From Solirubrobacterales bacterium (GTDB lineage: Bacteria; Actinomycetota; Thermoleophilia; Solirubrobacterales; 70-9): a DNA stretch of 64,000 nt. The stretch covers positions 248,001 to 312,000 of the forward strand of contig JADJRQ010000002.1 of assembly GCA_016712175.1 (NCBI GenBank), written 5' to 3'. The position numbers and the translations under genes are program-made. The notes beneath the pieces were generated by a model. That model saw only the letters and a list, made by a program, of their open reading frames with translations. It made no database searches and was not told where the DNA came from. Positions 8,023-16,563 of this stretch are shown here, one piece after another (position 1 is the stretch's first letter; every line of letters starts with the position of its first letter).

Positions 8023-9951
8023 ATGACCCCCAGTGAAGGCATACTCGAAGTGGAAGGACTCGCCTGAAACGCTCGCCCTTCCCCTCGATCGGCAGTTATG
8101 GCTTTCTGTCGGATTGCCACACTTCCGCTCTGATCGCACCTGATGGTGCGGTCGAATGGCTGTGTGTGCCACGGTTCGATTCGCCGTCGGTCTTCGGCGC
8201 GATCCTCGACCGAACCGCCGGCCAGTTCCGTTTCGCGCCCAAAGGAACCATGGCCCCGCTCAGCAGGCGCTATGTGCCCGGCACCCTTGTGTTGGAGACC
8301 ACCTGGTCTACCGACAAAGGCTGGGCCGTCATCCGCGACTCGCTGACGATCGCCGAGTGGAGCGAGGCCGGCGGCGGCGGCGGATCCGATGGGATCATTC
8401 ACGAAGCAGACCTTTCGCTGGTGCGGGTAGCCGAATGCGTCGAAGGTGAAGTCGACATCGAGCTGATCTGCAACCCCCGCTTCGAGTACGGCGAGGACCC
8501 GGCGATCTGGACTGAAGGTGAATTCGGCGAAGCGACGGCCGAAGGCGACCGGTGCGGCACCAAGCTGTTCCTCGCCACCGACCTCAATTTCGACCTGGGC
8601 TCGGGCGAGGCGGTCGGATCGATCCACCTCAAGGAGGGCGACAAGGCCTTCTGTTCACTGTCCTGGGGCGAAGGAATCGACTCGCACCCCCGGAGCGCGC
8701 CCGAATCGATCGAACGCATCGACACCACCCAGGACTACTGGCGGGAATGGCTGGTCCAGGGCAAGTTCCCGGACCATCCCTGGAGGGGCTACCTGCAGCG
8801 CTCGGCCCTGGTACTCAAGGGCCTGATCTACGAACCTACCGGTGCGATCCTCGCCGCTCCCACCACTTCCCTTCCCGAGACCCCGGGGGGCGAACGCAAC
8901 TGGGACTACCGCTACAGCTGGATCCGCGACTCGACTTTCGCGCTCTGGTCCCTCCACTCCCTGGGCTTCGATCGCGAAGCGCGGGCCTTCATGAGGTTCG
9001 TGCGGGACCGGGTCGAAGAATCCGAGGACGGCGATTTGCAGATCATGTACGGGATCGGCGGCGAGCATGATCTCACCGAATCCACCCTCGACCACCTCTC
9101 CGGCTACGAAGGTGCCCGACCGGTCCGGATCGGAAACGGTGCCTTCGACCAGCATCAGCACGACGTCTGGGGCGCCCTGCTCGATGCGGTCTACGTGCAT
9201 CGGATGGCTTTGGCCGAAAACGCGACCGAGGCCGACATGGAAGTGATCCGCCGACTCGTCCAGGCCGCGATCGATGCCTGGCCAAAGCCCGACCAGGGGA
9301 TCTGGGAAGCCCGCGGCAAGCCTCGCCATTACGTCTCTTCGAAGTTGATGATCTGGGTCGCCGTTGACCGCGGCGCCCGCATGGCCCACCAGTACGGCAA
9401 CAAGGACCAGGCCGAAGAGTGGAACCGGATCGCCGCGTCGTTCAAGGACGAGATCTGCGAGAAGGGAGCCCGTGACGGCATCTTCCGCCAGCACTACGAC
9501 ACCGATGCGCTCGACGCCTCGGTCCTGCTGATGCCGCTGGTCCGGTTCCTGCCGCCGGACGACGAGCGGATCAAGGCAACCGTGCTGGCGGTGCGCGAAG
9601 GACTCGACGACCAGGGACTGATCCTCCGCTACATCACTGACGAAACAGACGACGGCCTCTCCGGCAAGGAAGGGACCTTCCTGATCTGCTCTTTCTGGAT
9701 GGTGTCAGCCCTGTCGGAGATCGGCGAGTTGGACCAGGCCCGCCGCCTCTGCGAGCGTCTGATCACCGCCGCCGAACCGCTCGAGCTCTTTGCCGAAGAG
9801 ATCGAAGCATCGAGCAACCGCCACCTCGGCAACTTCCCCAGGCCTTTACCCACCTCGCCCTGATCAACGCGGTTTCGCACGTGATCAAGGACGAGCAGTC
9901 AGGCTGCACCCCGGCCAGCGCACTGCGGTCTTTTCCGAGATGCTGGGCTGA
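8023..9951 (+). CDS. GH15 glucoamylase/trehalase-type glycoside hydrolase (frame broken)
   Basis: A full-length GH15 enzyme that hydrolyses alpha-glucosidic bonds from chain ends. The N-terminal beta domain begins IGSYGFLSDCHTSALIAPDG. The (alpha/alpha)6 barrel has GGERNWDYRYSWIRDSTF and GIWEARGKPRHYVSSKLM (general acid region). The C-terminal catalytic-base segment is TFLICSFWM...FAEEIE. ATG 8023 has a GGAGAAG ribosome site, but the conserved frame is reached only after a shift between 8037 and 8066. Near the end, single missing bases at about 9838 and 9901 break HLGNFPQAFTHLALIN and the terminal HPGQRTAVFSEMLG, which stops at 9951. An uncorrected reading stops early at 9863. Confidence 0.85.
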
Positions 9952-9959
9952 CCGCCGAA

Positions 9960-10727
9960 GTGAATGCCGAAGGACAAAGCGGGAACGGGTTCGATCCTGA
10001 GCTGATCCGGGCCAATATCGCCGCGGTCAGAGCACGAATCGACGCCGCCAGCGAGTCGGCCGGCCGCGACCCGGGTTCGGTGCGGCTCCTGTTGGCGACC
10101 AAGACCCAGCCACTCGGACCGGTGCGGGTGGCAATCGAAGCCGGCGAGACGCTCGTCGCCGAGAACCGGGTACAGGAGGTCCGACCCAAGTTCGAGGCAC
10201 TCGAGGACCTGGAGTACGAGCGCCACTTCATCGGCCACCTGCAGTCGAACAAGATCAACGCCCTGGTCCCTTACATCAGTTGCCTCCAGTCACTCGACCG
10301 GATTTCGCTGGCCTTGAAGCTTCAGAAGCGGCTCGAACGTGAGGACGAACAGCTCGACGTGCTGCTTCAGGTCAATACGTCCCGCGAGGATTCCAAGTTC
10401 GGACTCGATCCGGCCGGACTCGCGGACTTCGCCACCGAGGTGAGCAAACTCGATCGGCTCCACGTGAAGGGTTTGATGACGATCGGCCTCTTCACCGACG
10501 ATCAGGAAAAGGCCCGGCCCAGCCTCCGTCAACTGAGGGAACTGCGCGACGAGGTCCGCGAACTCAACCTCGAAGGGGTCGAGATGAACGAGCTTTCGAT
10601 GGGCATGAGCGGCGACCTCGAAGTCGCGATCGAAGAAGGCTCGACCATCGTGAGGGTGGGCTCCGCGATCTTCGGCAGCCGGGAAACTTCCGACTCCGAC
10701 TACTGGCCGGGCTCCGCAAACGGCTAA
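9960..10727 (+). CDS. YggS/PLPBP-family pyridoxal phosphate homeostasis protein
   Basis: A 255-residue alanine-racemase-fold protein that binds pyridoxal phosphate and buffers vitamin B6 pools. The PLP lysine is in LLLATKTQP (about residue 57). HFIGHLQSNKIN, INTSRE-like VNTSREDSKFG, GLMTIG and the phosphate-binding LSMGMSGDLEVAIEEG are all present. The start is GTG 9960, nine bases after the corrected glucoamylase stop, so the two may share a transcript. In many actinobacteria yggS sits near ftsZ; here it does not. Confidence 0.92.
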   Translation: MNAEGQSGNGFDPELIRANIAAVRARIDAASESAGRDPGSVRLLLATKTQPLGPVRVAIEAGETLVAENRVQEVRPKFEALEDLEYERHFIGHLQSNKINALVPYISCLQSLDRISLALKLQKRLEREDEQLDVLLQVNTSREDSKFGLDPAGLADFATEVSKLDRLHVKGLMTIGLFTDDQEKARPSLRQLRELRDEVRELNLEGVEMNELSMGMSGDLEVAIEEGSTIVRVGSAIFGSRETSDSDYWPGSANG

Positions 10728-10790
10728 AGCGTCCCTACTTCACCTTTATCCGTCGCTTGGCGGCAGAAAACTGGCTTCATGCAACGACAA

Positions 10791-10823
10791 GGGCCGGATT
10801 CGTATCAAAGACGAATCCGGCCC
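10791..10823. terminator. Perfect 13-bp hairpin, bidirectional terminator
   Basis: Bases 10791-10803 are the exact reverse complement of 10811-10823, with a 7-base loop (ATCAAAG). The hairpin lies 64 bases after the yggS stop and 19 bases beyond the stop of the small minus-strand gene at 10842, so it can end transcription from both sides. There is no T tract. Confidence 0.7.
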
Positions 10824-10841
10824 CGTCGATGCTTTCGATGG

Positions 10842-10985
10842 TCAGGCCCTTCGTCCCCCACCCGTTAAGGCCGGCACTATCAACAGGACGAGGCCGATCA
10901 CGATGCAGATGATCCCCAGGGTCCAGCTGACAAGCAGCGCCAGGACGATTCCGATGACTATTAGGAGTACTGATAGAGGTAGCAT
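10842..10985 (-). CDS. Small hydrophobic protein, DUF6131-like
   Basis: A 47-residue protein from ATG 10985 to TGA at 10842. It is almost entirely two hydrophobic stretches (LSVLLIVIGIVLALLVSW and LGIICIVIGLVLLIVPAL) separated by a Thr-Leu-Gly turn, with a short GGGRRA tail. This matches, from memory, the small hydrophobic DUF6131-type proteins common in actinobacteria, which are predicted single- or double-pass membrane peptides of unknown role. The coding frame directly follows the bidirectional hairpin on its downstream side. Confidence 0.6.
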   Translation of the reverse strand: MLPLSVLLIVIGIVLALLVSWTLGIICIVIGLVLLIVPALTGGGRRA

Positions 10986-11048
10986 GCCCGACTTTTACCC
11001 ATCGCTCCGGACGCCAAACCGAAGTTGGAGAACATTTCGTCGGCGGTG

Positions 11049-11409
11049 TCAGGTGGCGGCGCGCGCAAGGTAGTACCCGGCAGCCGCCGCGCCGATTCCG
11101 GCGAACACCGAAACCGCAACGTAGACGAATGCACGACCGGGCTCACCGGCTTCGATGTCGGCAAAGGCCTGCACCGAAAATGTTGAGAAGGTCGTGAAGC
11201 CGCCGAGAAAACCGACTCCGAGGGCCGCCCGGGTCTGGTCGGTGAACCAGTCCCCGGAAAGGACCAGCAGCATTCCCAGCAGGAACGATCCGACCACGTT
11301 GATTCCGACCGTCATCCGAGGGCAGCGCGTCGCCGTGGACCAGCGAAGAGAGGCCGTAGCGGGAAAGTGCGCCGGCCCCGCCGGCCACGAATACGAGCAA
11401 GAGGGTCAT
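11049..11409 (-). CDS. crcB: CrcB/Fluc fluoride channel (frame broken)
   Basis: Fluc channels export fluoride as dimers of four-helix subunits. The start ATG 11409 gives TLLLVFVAGGAGALSRYGLSS. After a shift near 11315-11321 the frame continues NVVGSFLLGMLL and GVGFLGGFTTFSTFSVQA, with the Asn and Phe-box residues of the fluoride pore. A single missing base accounts for the break; the restored length is about 120 residues, normal for the family. Many bacteria carry two crcB genes in tandem; only one is here. No fluoride riboswitch is apparent in the 54 bases upstream. Confidence 0.88.
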
Positions 11410-11463
11410 GCGCGCGAATTATGGCGACTGCCAGTCTTACGGGACCCGCCCCTTTAGCCCTCT

Positions 11464-12489
11464 CTACTCCAGGTCCAGCTCGTACAGGGCGTGTGGCAGG
11501 CCGACGTGGTCCACCTCGCGCTTGAACTGAAGCCCGACTTTTTCCATCACCCCGCGGGAGGCGAAGTTGTCGACCAGGGCAAGCGAGACCACCTTGGCCA
11601 GTCCGATTCTCCGGGCGACATCAATCGCGCTGATGCCAGCTTCGCTGGCCAGCCCCTGGCGCTGGAACCGAGGCAGGATTGCCCAAGGCAACTCGACTTC
11701 CTGCCGGCCTTCAACCCTTGTCCACGCCAGTCCGGCCCGGCCCACGAATTCACCACTCTCGCGGTCGACCAGCGCCCACGGCCCGAAGTCATGAATCTGC
11801 CAGTGGCTCCGGTCGTGGCGAAGCAGCCTCACGAGGTCGGCCGTGACGAAGGGCTCCAGTGGTGCCGGCCGCAGCCATCGTTCGACTGACGGTTCCATGA
11901 AGAGGCACTCGTAGTTCGTGACCGAGTTTGCCGGTGGCCTGGTGCAAAAGAGCCGGGCGGTCACAGACTCGACCGGACCGACCAGGCCCGTCATGCCGGT
12001 TTGGTCAGCCAGCGGAGTCTCCGGAACCACCCGTGGCAGGAGTTCGGCGGACTGCTTCCGCACCTTCGACTTGAGCAGGGGGGACCAGCCGAGCAGCAGC
12101 CCGGGGGTGCCTAGCGCCATCCGCGACCAGCGCCAGAAGTCAAAGGTGTCAACGTGGTCGATGATCAGACCGTCCTGGAACCTGAAGACCGCGTCGATCT
12201 CGTTGGTTACCGGGCGGCCAGTGGTGGCGAAGGCGTAGACGGCGGTCCAGTGCGCGGTCCCGCCGGCCTCGTCCGCCTGGTGATCGCCCAGCGTCAGTTC
12301 GAGACCGGAGGAACGGTTGATCAAGGTGCGCCACATCTTCATCACGTCCGGACCGTTCAGGTCCTGAAATACGGGGTCATGGAAATGCACATCCGGGTGG
12401 TAGCAGGAGGCCATCTGATCGCCGTCACCGGCGGCGAATCCCCCGTAGAAGCGCTCGATCAACTGGGTGTTGCCACTTTCTCCGCTCAT
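11464..12489 (-). CDS. NTF2/SnoaL-like domain fused to a GNAT acetyltransferase
   Basis: A 341-residue two-domain protein. Residues 1-150 form an NTF2-like domain: IERFYGGFAAGDGDQMASCYHPDVHFHDPVF, then DAVFRFQDGLIIDHVDTFDFW and the SRMALGTPGLLLGW tail common in stand-alone members. Residues 175-341 are a GNAT domain (FMEPSVERWLRP, GPWALVDRESGEFVGRAGL, LPRFQRQGLASEAGISAID, FASRGVMEKVGLQ) of the ribosomal-protein acetyltransferase type. I do not know this fusion. Because neighbouring genes contain indels, a lost stop joining two overlapping genes is possible. Substrate unknown. Confidence 0.8.
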   Translation of the reverse strand: MSGESGNTQLIERFYGGFAAGDGDQMASCYHPDVHFHDPVFQDLNGPDVMKMWRTLINRSSGLELTLGDHQADEAGGTAHWTAVYAFATTGRPVTNEIDAVFRFQDGLIIDHVDTFDFWRWSRMALGTPGLLLGWSPLLKSKVRKQSAELLPRVVPETPLADQTGMTGLVGPVESVTARLFCTRPPANSVTNYECLFMEPSVERWLRPAPLEPFVTADLVRLLRHDRSHWQIHDFGPWALVDRESGEFVGRAGLAWTRVEGRQEVELPWAILPRFQRQGLASEAGISAIDVARRIGLAKVVSLALVDNFASRGVMEKVGLQFKREVDHVGLPHALYELDLE

Positions 12490-12508
12490 GGGCTGATCCT
12501 ATTCCGAG

Positions 12509-13552
12509 TCAGGATCCGCTGCGCTGGGTCGCGTCCCTGACCTCACCGATCAGTTCTTCGAGCACGTCTTCGAGTGCAACAACACCGAGGGTCTTGCTGT
12601 CGTCGCCGATCACCCGGGCAAGATGGGCCCCCGAGCCCTGCATGGTTTCCAGAACCGACCGCAACGTGTCCCGGATACGCACCGTGGGCAGCGGACGCAC
12701 CCACGATTCGGCGATCGGCCGGTTTCGGTGCTTTTCCTCGAACTCGAGTGCATCCTTCAGGTGCAGGTAGCCGATCATCTGGTCGTCTCTCGACACGGGG
12801 AACCTGGAGAATCCGGTCCGCCCGGCGATCTCTTCGACCTCGGCCGGAGCCACGGTCACCGGCACCGTCTCGATGGTATCCATCGGCAGGAGTACCGACC
12901 CCGCATCCCGCTCCTCGAATTCGAGCGCCCCGGTGAGCAGGTGGCTCTCATGGGCGTCGAGCATGCCCTCGCGGCGCGATTCCCGAACCAGGCCGGAAAC
13001 CTCGTCGCGGGTGAAGGCACTTGCGACTTCCGACCGGGGCTCGATCCGGATCAGCCGAAGGACCATGTTGGAGAGCCAGTTGAGCGACGCAATCGCCGGG
13101 TAGAGCACCAGGACCACCGCACGCAACGGAAGAGCCAGAGCTTTTGCCGACCGGTCGGGTGCTGCCAGGGCGATGTTCTTCGGCACCATCTCGCCGAGGA
13201 CCACGTGGAGCGAGCCGACTATGCCGAGGGCGATAACCAGGGAAACCGGATGAATCAATGCTCCGGGCAGGCCGAGCGATTCGAAAGGCACTTCGAGACC
13301 GTGTGCGATCGCCGGCTCGGCCAGGGCGCCGAGGCCAAGGGTGCAGAGAGTGATGCCGAGCTGGGCACCGGCCATCATCAGGGTCACGTTCTCCATCGCT
13401 CCGATTGCGATACGGGCCGTGCGACTCCCGGCATCGGCCTGCGGTTCGACGACCGAGCGCCGGGCGGAGATCAGTGCGAATTCAGCACCGACGAAGAAAG
13501 CGTTAGCCGCCAGGAGGCAGACCGAAATGAGCAGGGCGAGAGTCGGACTCAC
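12509..13552 (-). CDS. CNNM/CorC-family transporter, shorter paralog
   Basis: A 347-residue member of the hemolysin C/CNNM family: an N-terminal DUF21 membrane domain (about four hydrophobic segments; GAQLGITLCTLGLGALAEPAI, HVVLGEMVPKNIALAAPDR), then a pair of CBS domains (from MDTIETVPV). It ends without the C-terminal CorC_HlyC domain that its neighbour has. CNNM proteins act in Mg2+ homeostasis, likely as exporters or regulators. GTG 13552 overlaps the stop of the upstream paralog (GTGA), so translation is coupled. Confidence 0.9.
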   Translation of the reverse strand: MSPTLALLISVCLLAANAFFVGAEFALISARRSVVEPQADAGSRTARIAIGAMENVTLMMAGAQLGITLCTLGLGALAEPAIAHGLEVPFESLGLPGALIHPVSLVIALGIVGSLHVVLGEMVPKNIALAAPDRSAKALALPLRAVVLVLYPAIASLNWLSNMVLRLIRIEPRSEVASAFTRDEVSGLVRESRREGMLDAHESHLLTGALEFEERDAGSVLLPMDTIETVPVTVAPAEVEEIAGRTGFSRFPVSRDDQMIGYLHLKDALEFEEKHRNRPIAESWVRPLPTVRIRDTLRSVLETMQGSGAHLARVIGDDSKTLGVVALEDVLEELIGEVRDATQRSGS

Positions 13553-14898
13553 CCTTCCTCCTCCCCGTCTTCGGGTACGAGCCGGACAAGGCGAACCCGG
13601 TCAACCCTCAAACCGTCCATGCGCAGCACGGTCAGCTCGACTTCGCGGTCGGGGCCGTCCCCCTCTTCGGTAGCAACCACGCGCACGGTGTCACCGCGGC
13701 CGGGGACCCGCCCCAGTTCCATCGCGATCAGACCGGCCACCGTTTCGTAATCTTCGTCCTCCGGCAGCTGGATCCCGGTCCTTTCTTCAATCTCGTCGGG
13801 CCTCAGCAACCCCGAGAGGCCCCAGATGTCTTCGCTGATCGGACGGACGGGCTCTTCGCGGGGATCGTGCTCGTCGCGAACCTCGCCGACGATTTCCTCG
13901 ATCAGGTCTTCCAGGGTGACGATGCCGTCGAAGCTTCCGAACTCGTCGACAACCACAGCGATCTGGAGACCCTGCTTGCGGAGTTCCGTCAAGAGCGGGT
14001 CGAGCTCAACAGTTGACGGAACCAGGACGGGATCGGCCATAACGTCCCGCACCAGAGTCGTTTCCCGCTGGTCGTAAGGAACTCCAACAGCATGTTTCAA
14101 ATGGACGATGCCTTCAACTTCTTCAGATCCTTCCGCGATCACCGGAAACCTGGAACGGCCGGTCTGCTTGGCGGCCTCGATCACTTTCATCACAGGCTTG
14201 TCCGGGGCCAGCGTCTCGACACGCACCCTGGGAGTCATCACGTCGTCGGCCCGGCGTTCACCGAACTCGATCGACTTCTCGACCAGGTTCGCAGTGGGGA
14301 GTCCGAGAGTTCCCTGCTCGGCCGAGCGGCGAACCAGGGAACTCAGTTCTTCCGGCGATCGGGCCGATGCGAGTTCTTCCTGCGGTTCAATGCCGATTCG
14401 TCTCAGGATGGCGTTGGCGGACCCATTGGCTAACCGTACGAATGGTCCGAACAGTCGACTGAATCCCCGTTGGAACCCCTGGACCGTCCGGGCAGTCTCC
14501 ATCGGCCGGGCGATAGCCAGGTTCTTCGGCACCAGCTCACCGAAGATCATGGTCAGGCCGTTGGCAAGGATGAAAGCGACGGCGAGAGAAATGCCCCGGA
14601 CCGCGCCCCCGCTGACTCCGACCGATTCCAGGGGGCCGTCAAGCAGGCCGGCGATGGCCGGTTCGGCCATGAAACCGATGATCAGGTTGGTGACCGTGAT
14701 CCCGAGCTGGGCCGCCGAGAGGTGGGTCGAAAGGCTGCGCAGTGCGACGGCCACACCCTTCGCCTTGCGGTCGCCGCCCTCGGCTTTCTTGTCCACCGCC
14801 GACCGGTCGACGGTGACGAAGGAGAATTCGGCAGCGACAAAAGCCCCGCACGCAAGGATGAGCGCGAGGGATGCCAGCACGAGCAGGAGCTCGACCAT
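13549..14898 (-). CDS. CNNM/CorC-family transporter, full-length paralog
   Basis: A 449-residue protein with a DUF21 membrane domain (AAQLGITVTNLIIGFMAEPAI, MIFGELVPKNLAIARP), two CBS domains (VMTPRVRVETL; VVDEFGSFDGIVTLEDLIEEIVGEVRD) and the C-terminal CorC_HlyC domain (IWGLSGLLRPDEIEERTG, YETVAGLIAMELGRVPGRGD). The family is linked to Mg2+/Co2+ export. It leads a two-gene operon with the shorter paralog; such unequal pairs are common in actinobacteria and may form heteromers. ATG 14898 fits the membrane-domain start. Confidence 0.93.
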   Translation of the reverse strand: MVELLLVLASLALILACGAFVAAEFSFVTVDRSAVDKKAEGGDRKAKGVAVALRSLSTHLSAAQLGITVTNLIIGFMAEPAIAGLLDGPLESVGVSGGAVRGISLAVAFILANGLTMIFGELVPKNLAIARPMETARTVQGFQRGFSRLFGPFVRLANGSANAILRRIGIEPQEELASARSPEELSSLVRRSAEQGTLGLPTANLVEKSIEFGERRADDVMTPRVRVETLAPDKPVMKVIEAAKQTGRSRFPVIAEGSEEVEGIVHLKHAVGVPYDQRETTLVRDVMADPVLVPSTVELDPLLTELRKQGLQIAVVVDEFGSFDGIVTLEDLIEEIVGEVRDEHDPREEPVRPISEDIWGLSGLLRPDEIEERTGIQLPEDEDYETVAGLIAMELGRVPGRGDTVRVVATEEGDGPDREVELTVLRMDGLRVDRVRLVRLVPEDGEEEG

Positions 14899-15060
14899 TA
14901 GGAGAGCGCCCCCCGGCCGGTGGCCAAGGTGCGCCCGGGACTAGAGCCGGGGTCGTCGTCCATCCACGGTTCCGAGAGCGATCATCAAGGGGATAACACT
15001 ACATATTGCGGCGGGCCGCCACTGGTGAAAGAGCCGCTTATCGCGGACGGCTACGATTCG

Positions 15061-16563
15061 ATGGTGTCCCGACCGCTCAGATCGGCCTGTCTTGGTCTGC
15101 TGGCTTTTGCCGGATGGCTGCTCTTTGCAGCGTCGCCGGCGGCTGCCGCCGTGGCACCTGACCTCCAGGTGAACGGCATCCGGATCGAGAACGCCACGAC
15201 GGGCAGCGAGTTCATCCCCCGCGGGGTCAACTGGCCGAGCTTCGAATATGCCTGCGTCCAGGGCTGGGGCTACTCGAATTCCGCAGCAACACCCGAAACC
15301 GCCCAGGCGATGCTCAGCTGGAACATCAACACCGTGCGGATCCCTTTGAACCAGGACTGCTGGCTGGGCGATGACGGACAGCCACGATTCGGTTTGCTGC
15401 CCCCGTACCTGACTGCCGCCGGATATCGCAGCGCGGTCGAGGACTTTGTTGGCGAGCTGACCGACGCCGGTCTGGCAGTCATTCTCGACCTCCACTGGTC
15501 GGGCCAGGATGGAACCGCTGCCGACGGACTGCGCCCGATGGCAGACGAGCGCTCCGACGACTTCTGGGCCTCGGTAGCCACCCGCTTCAAGGCCAATGAT
15601 GCGGTGATCTTCGACCTTTTCAACGAGCCGCATTCACGCTGGGACCCGGCCGCCCACGACTGGGCCTTCCTCCAGACCTGGGCCTGCTGGCGAAGCGGCG
15701 GCTGCGAGGCAACAGACCAGGCGGACACCGACCTACCCATAACCGGGGCGACGTACACGACCCTCGGCATGGGATCACTGCTGGCTGCCGTCCGTGGCAC
15801 CGGCGCCACCCAGCCAGTGATCCTGAGTGGACTCGACTACGCCAATGACCTGTCCGAGTGGAGTGAACGCGCGCCCGATGACGACCAGTTGATCGCCGGC
15901 TTCCACAACTACCCCGGACAGAAATGCAGCTACTCGGCCTGCTGGGCCGGGAAGATCGAGACGGTTGCCGCGGAGCATCCGGTGATCACATCCGAGTTCG
16001 GCCAGCGGAACTGCCAGGCCGACCACATCGAGCGGTACATGAAGTGGGCCGACCGGCGTGGAATTGGATACCTCGCCTGGTCCTGGTGGGTCATCAACGA
16101 AGGATGCACCAACTACGCCCTGATAACGGACGTGGATGGCACTCCGACCCCGACCTACGGCGCCCACTTCCGCGCCCACCTCGAGGACCCGGCCACCCCA
16201 CCGGACGACGCGAAGCCGGAGATCATTCCTGAACTGCCGCACCCGGCCGATCGTGGAGGCGCCGGCCTGAAGATCGTCTCCGCCAAGTTCCGATCCGGTC
16301 AGCTGAAGGTGCGACTGAAAGTCCGGCCGGTCGCCAGCGAGCGGGTCAGGGCCCGGATCGTGCTTTACCGCAACGGGAAGAAGCGAAAGCTCAAGCTGAA
16401 GGTCAAGGTCCGAAGGGGCATCGGCACGATCAAGCGCAGGCTTCCTCGAAGGGCCAGACCGAAGCGCCTGATCGCCCACTACCCCGGCGACAAGCTCCTG
16501 CTTCCGGGCAAAGCCCGGTTCAGCCTGAAAAGCTCTCGGAATGCCCGACCCCCAGCCACCTGA
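15061..16563 (+). CDS. Secreted GH5-type cellulase/endoglucanase-like protein
   Basis: A 500-residue exported protein. The signal peptide is MVSRPLRSACLGLLAFAG...AASPAAAAVA. A TIM-barrel GH5 domain follows, with FIPRGVNWPSFEYAC, NTVRIPLNQDCW, VILDLHW, the acid/base Glu in FDLFNEPH and the nucleophile Glu in VITSEFGQ. The C-terminal about 110 residues form a lysine/arginine-rich beta domain (YRNGKKRKLKLKVKVRRG). The start ATG 15061 is chosen because it begins the signal peptide. The gene end overlaps the next gene by 23 bases. Substrate is likely a beta-glucan, but this is not proven from sequence. Confidence 0.87.
   Translation: MVSRPLRSACLGLLAFAGWLLFAASPAAAAVAPDLQVNGIRIENATTGSEFIPRGVNWPSFEYACVQGWGYSNSAATPETAQAMLSWNINTVRIPLNQDCWLGDDGQPRFGLLPPYLTAAGYRSAVEDFVGELTDAGLAVILDLHWSGQDGTAADGLRPMADERSDDFWASVATRFKANDAVIFDLFNEPHSRWDPAAHDWAFLQTWACWRSGGCEATDQADTDLPITGATYTTLGMGSLLAAVRGTGATQPVILSGLDYANDLSEWSERAPDDDQLIAGFHNYPGQKCSYSACWAGKIETVAAEHPVITSEFGQRNCQADHIERYMKWADRRGIGYLAWSWWVINEGCTNYALITDVDGTPTPTYGAHFRAHLEDPATPPDDAKPEIIPELPHPADRGGAGLKIVSAKFRSGQLKVRLKVRPVASERVRARIVLYRNGKKRKLKLKVKVRRGIGTIKRRLPRRARPKRLIAHYPGDKLLLPGKARFSLKSSRNARPPAT

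Noticed and set aside
8655..9494. 279-residue minus-strand frame inside the glucoamylase gene
   Set aside because: Antisense to catalytic motifs of GH15; no recognisable domain.
11410..11463. Fluoride riboswitch upstream of crcB
   Set aside because: Only 54 bases separate it from the next gene and the conserved pseudoknot pattern was not found.
12623..13750. Long plus-strand frame opposite the CNNM genes
   Set aside because: Antisense shadow of the DUF21/CBS genes; low-complexity Arg/Pro/Glu composition and no start signal.
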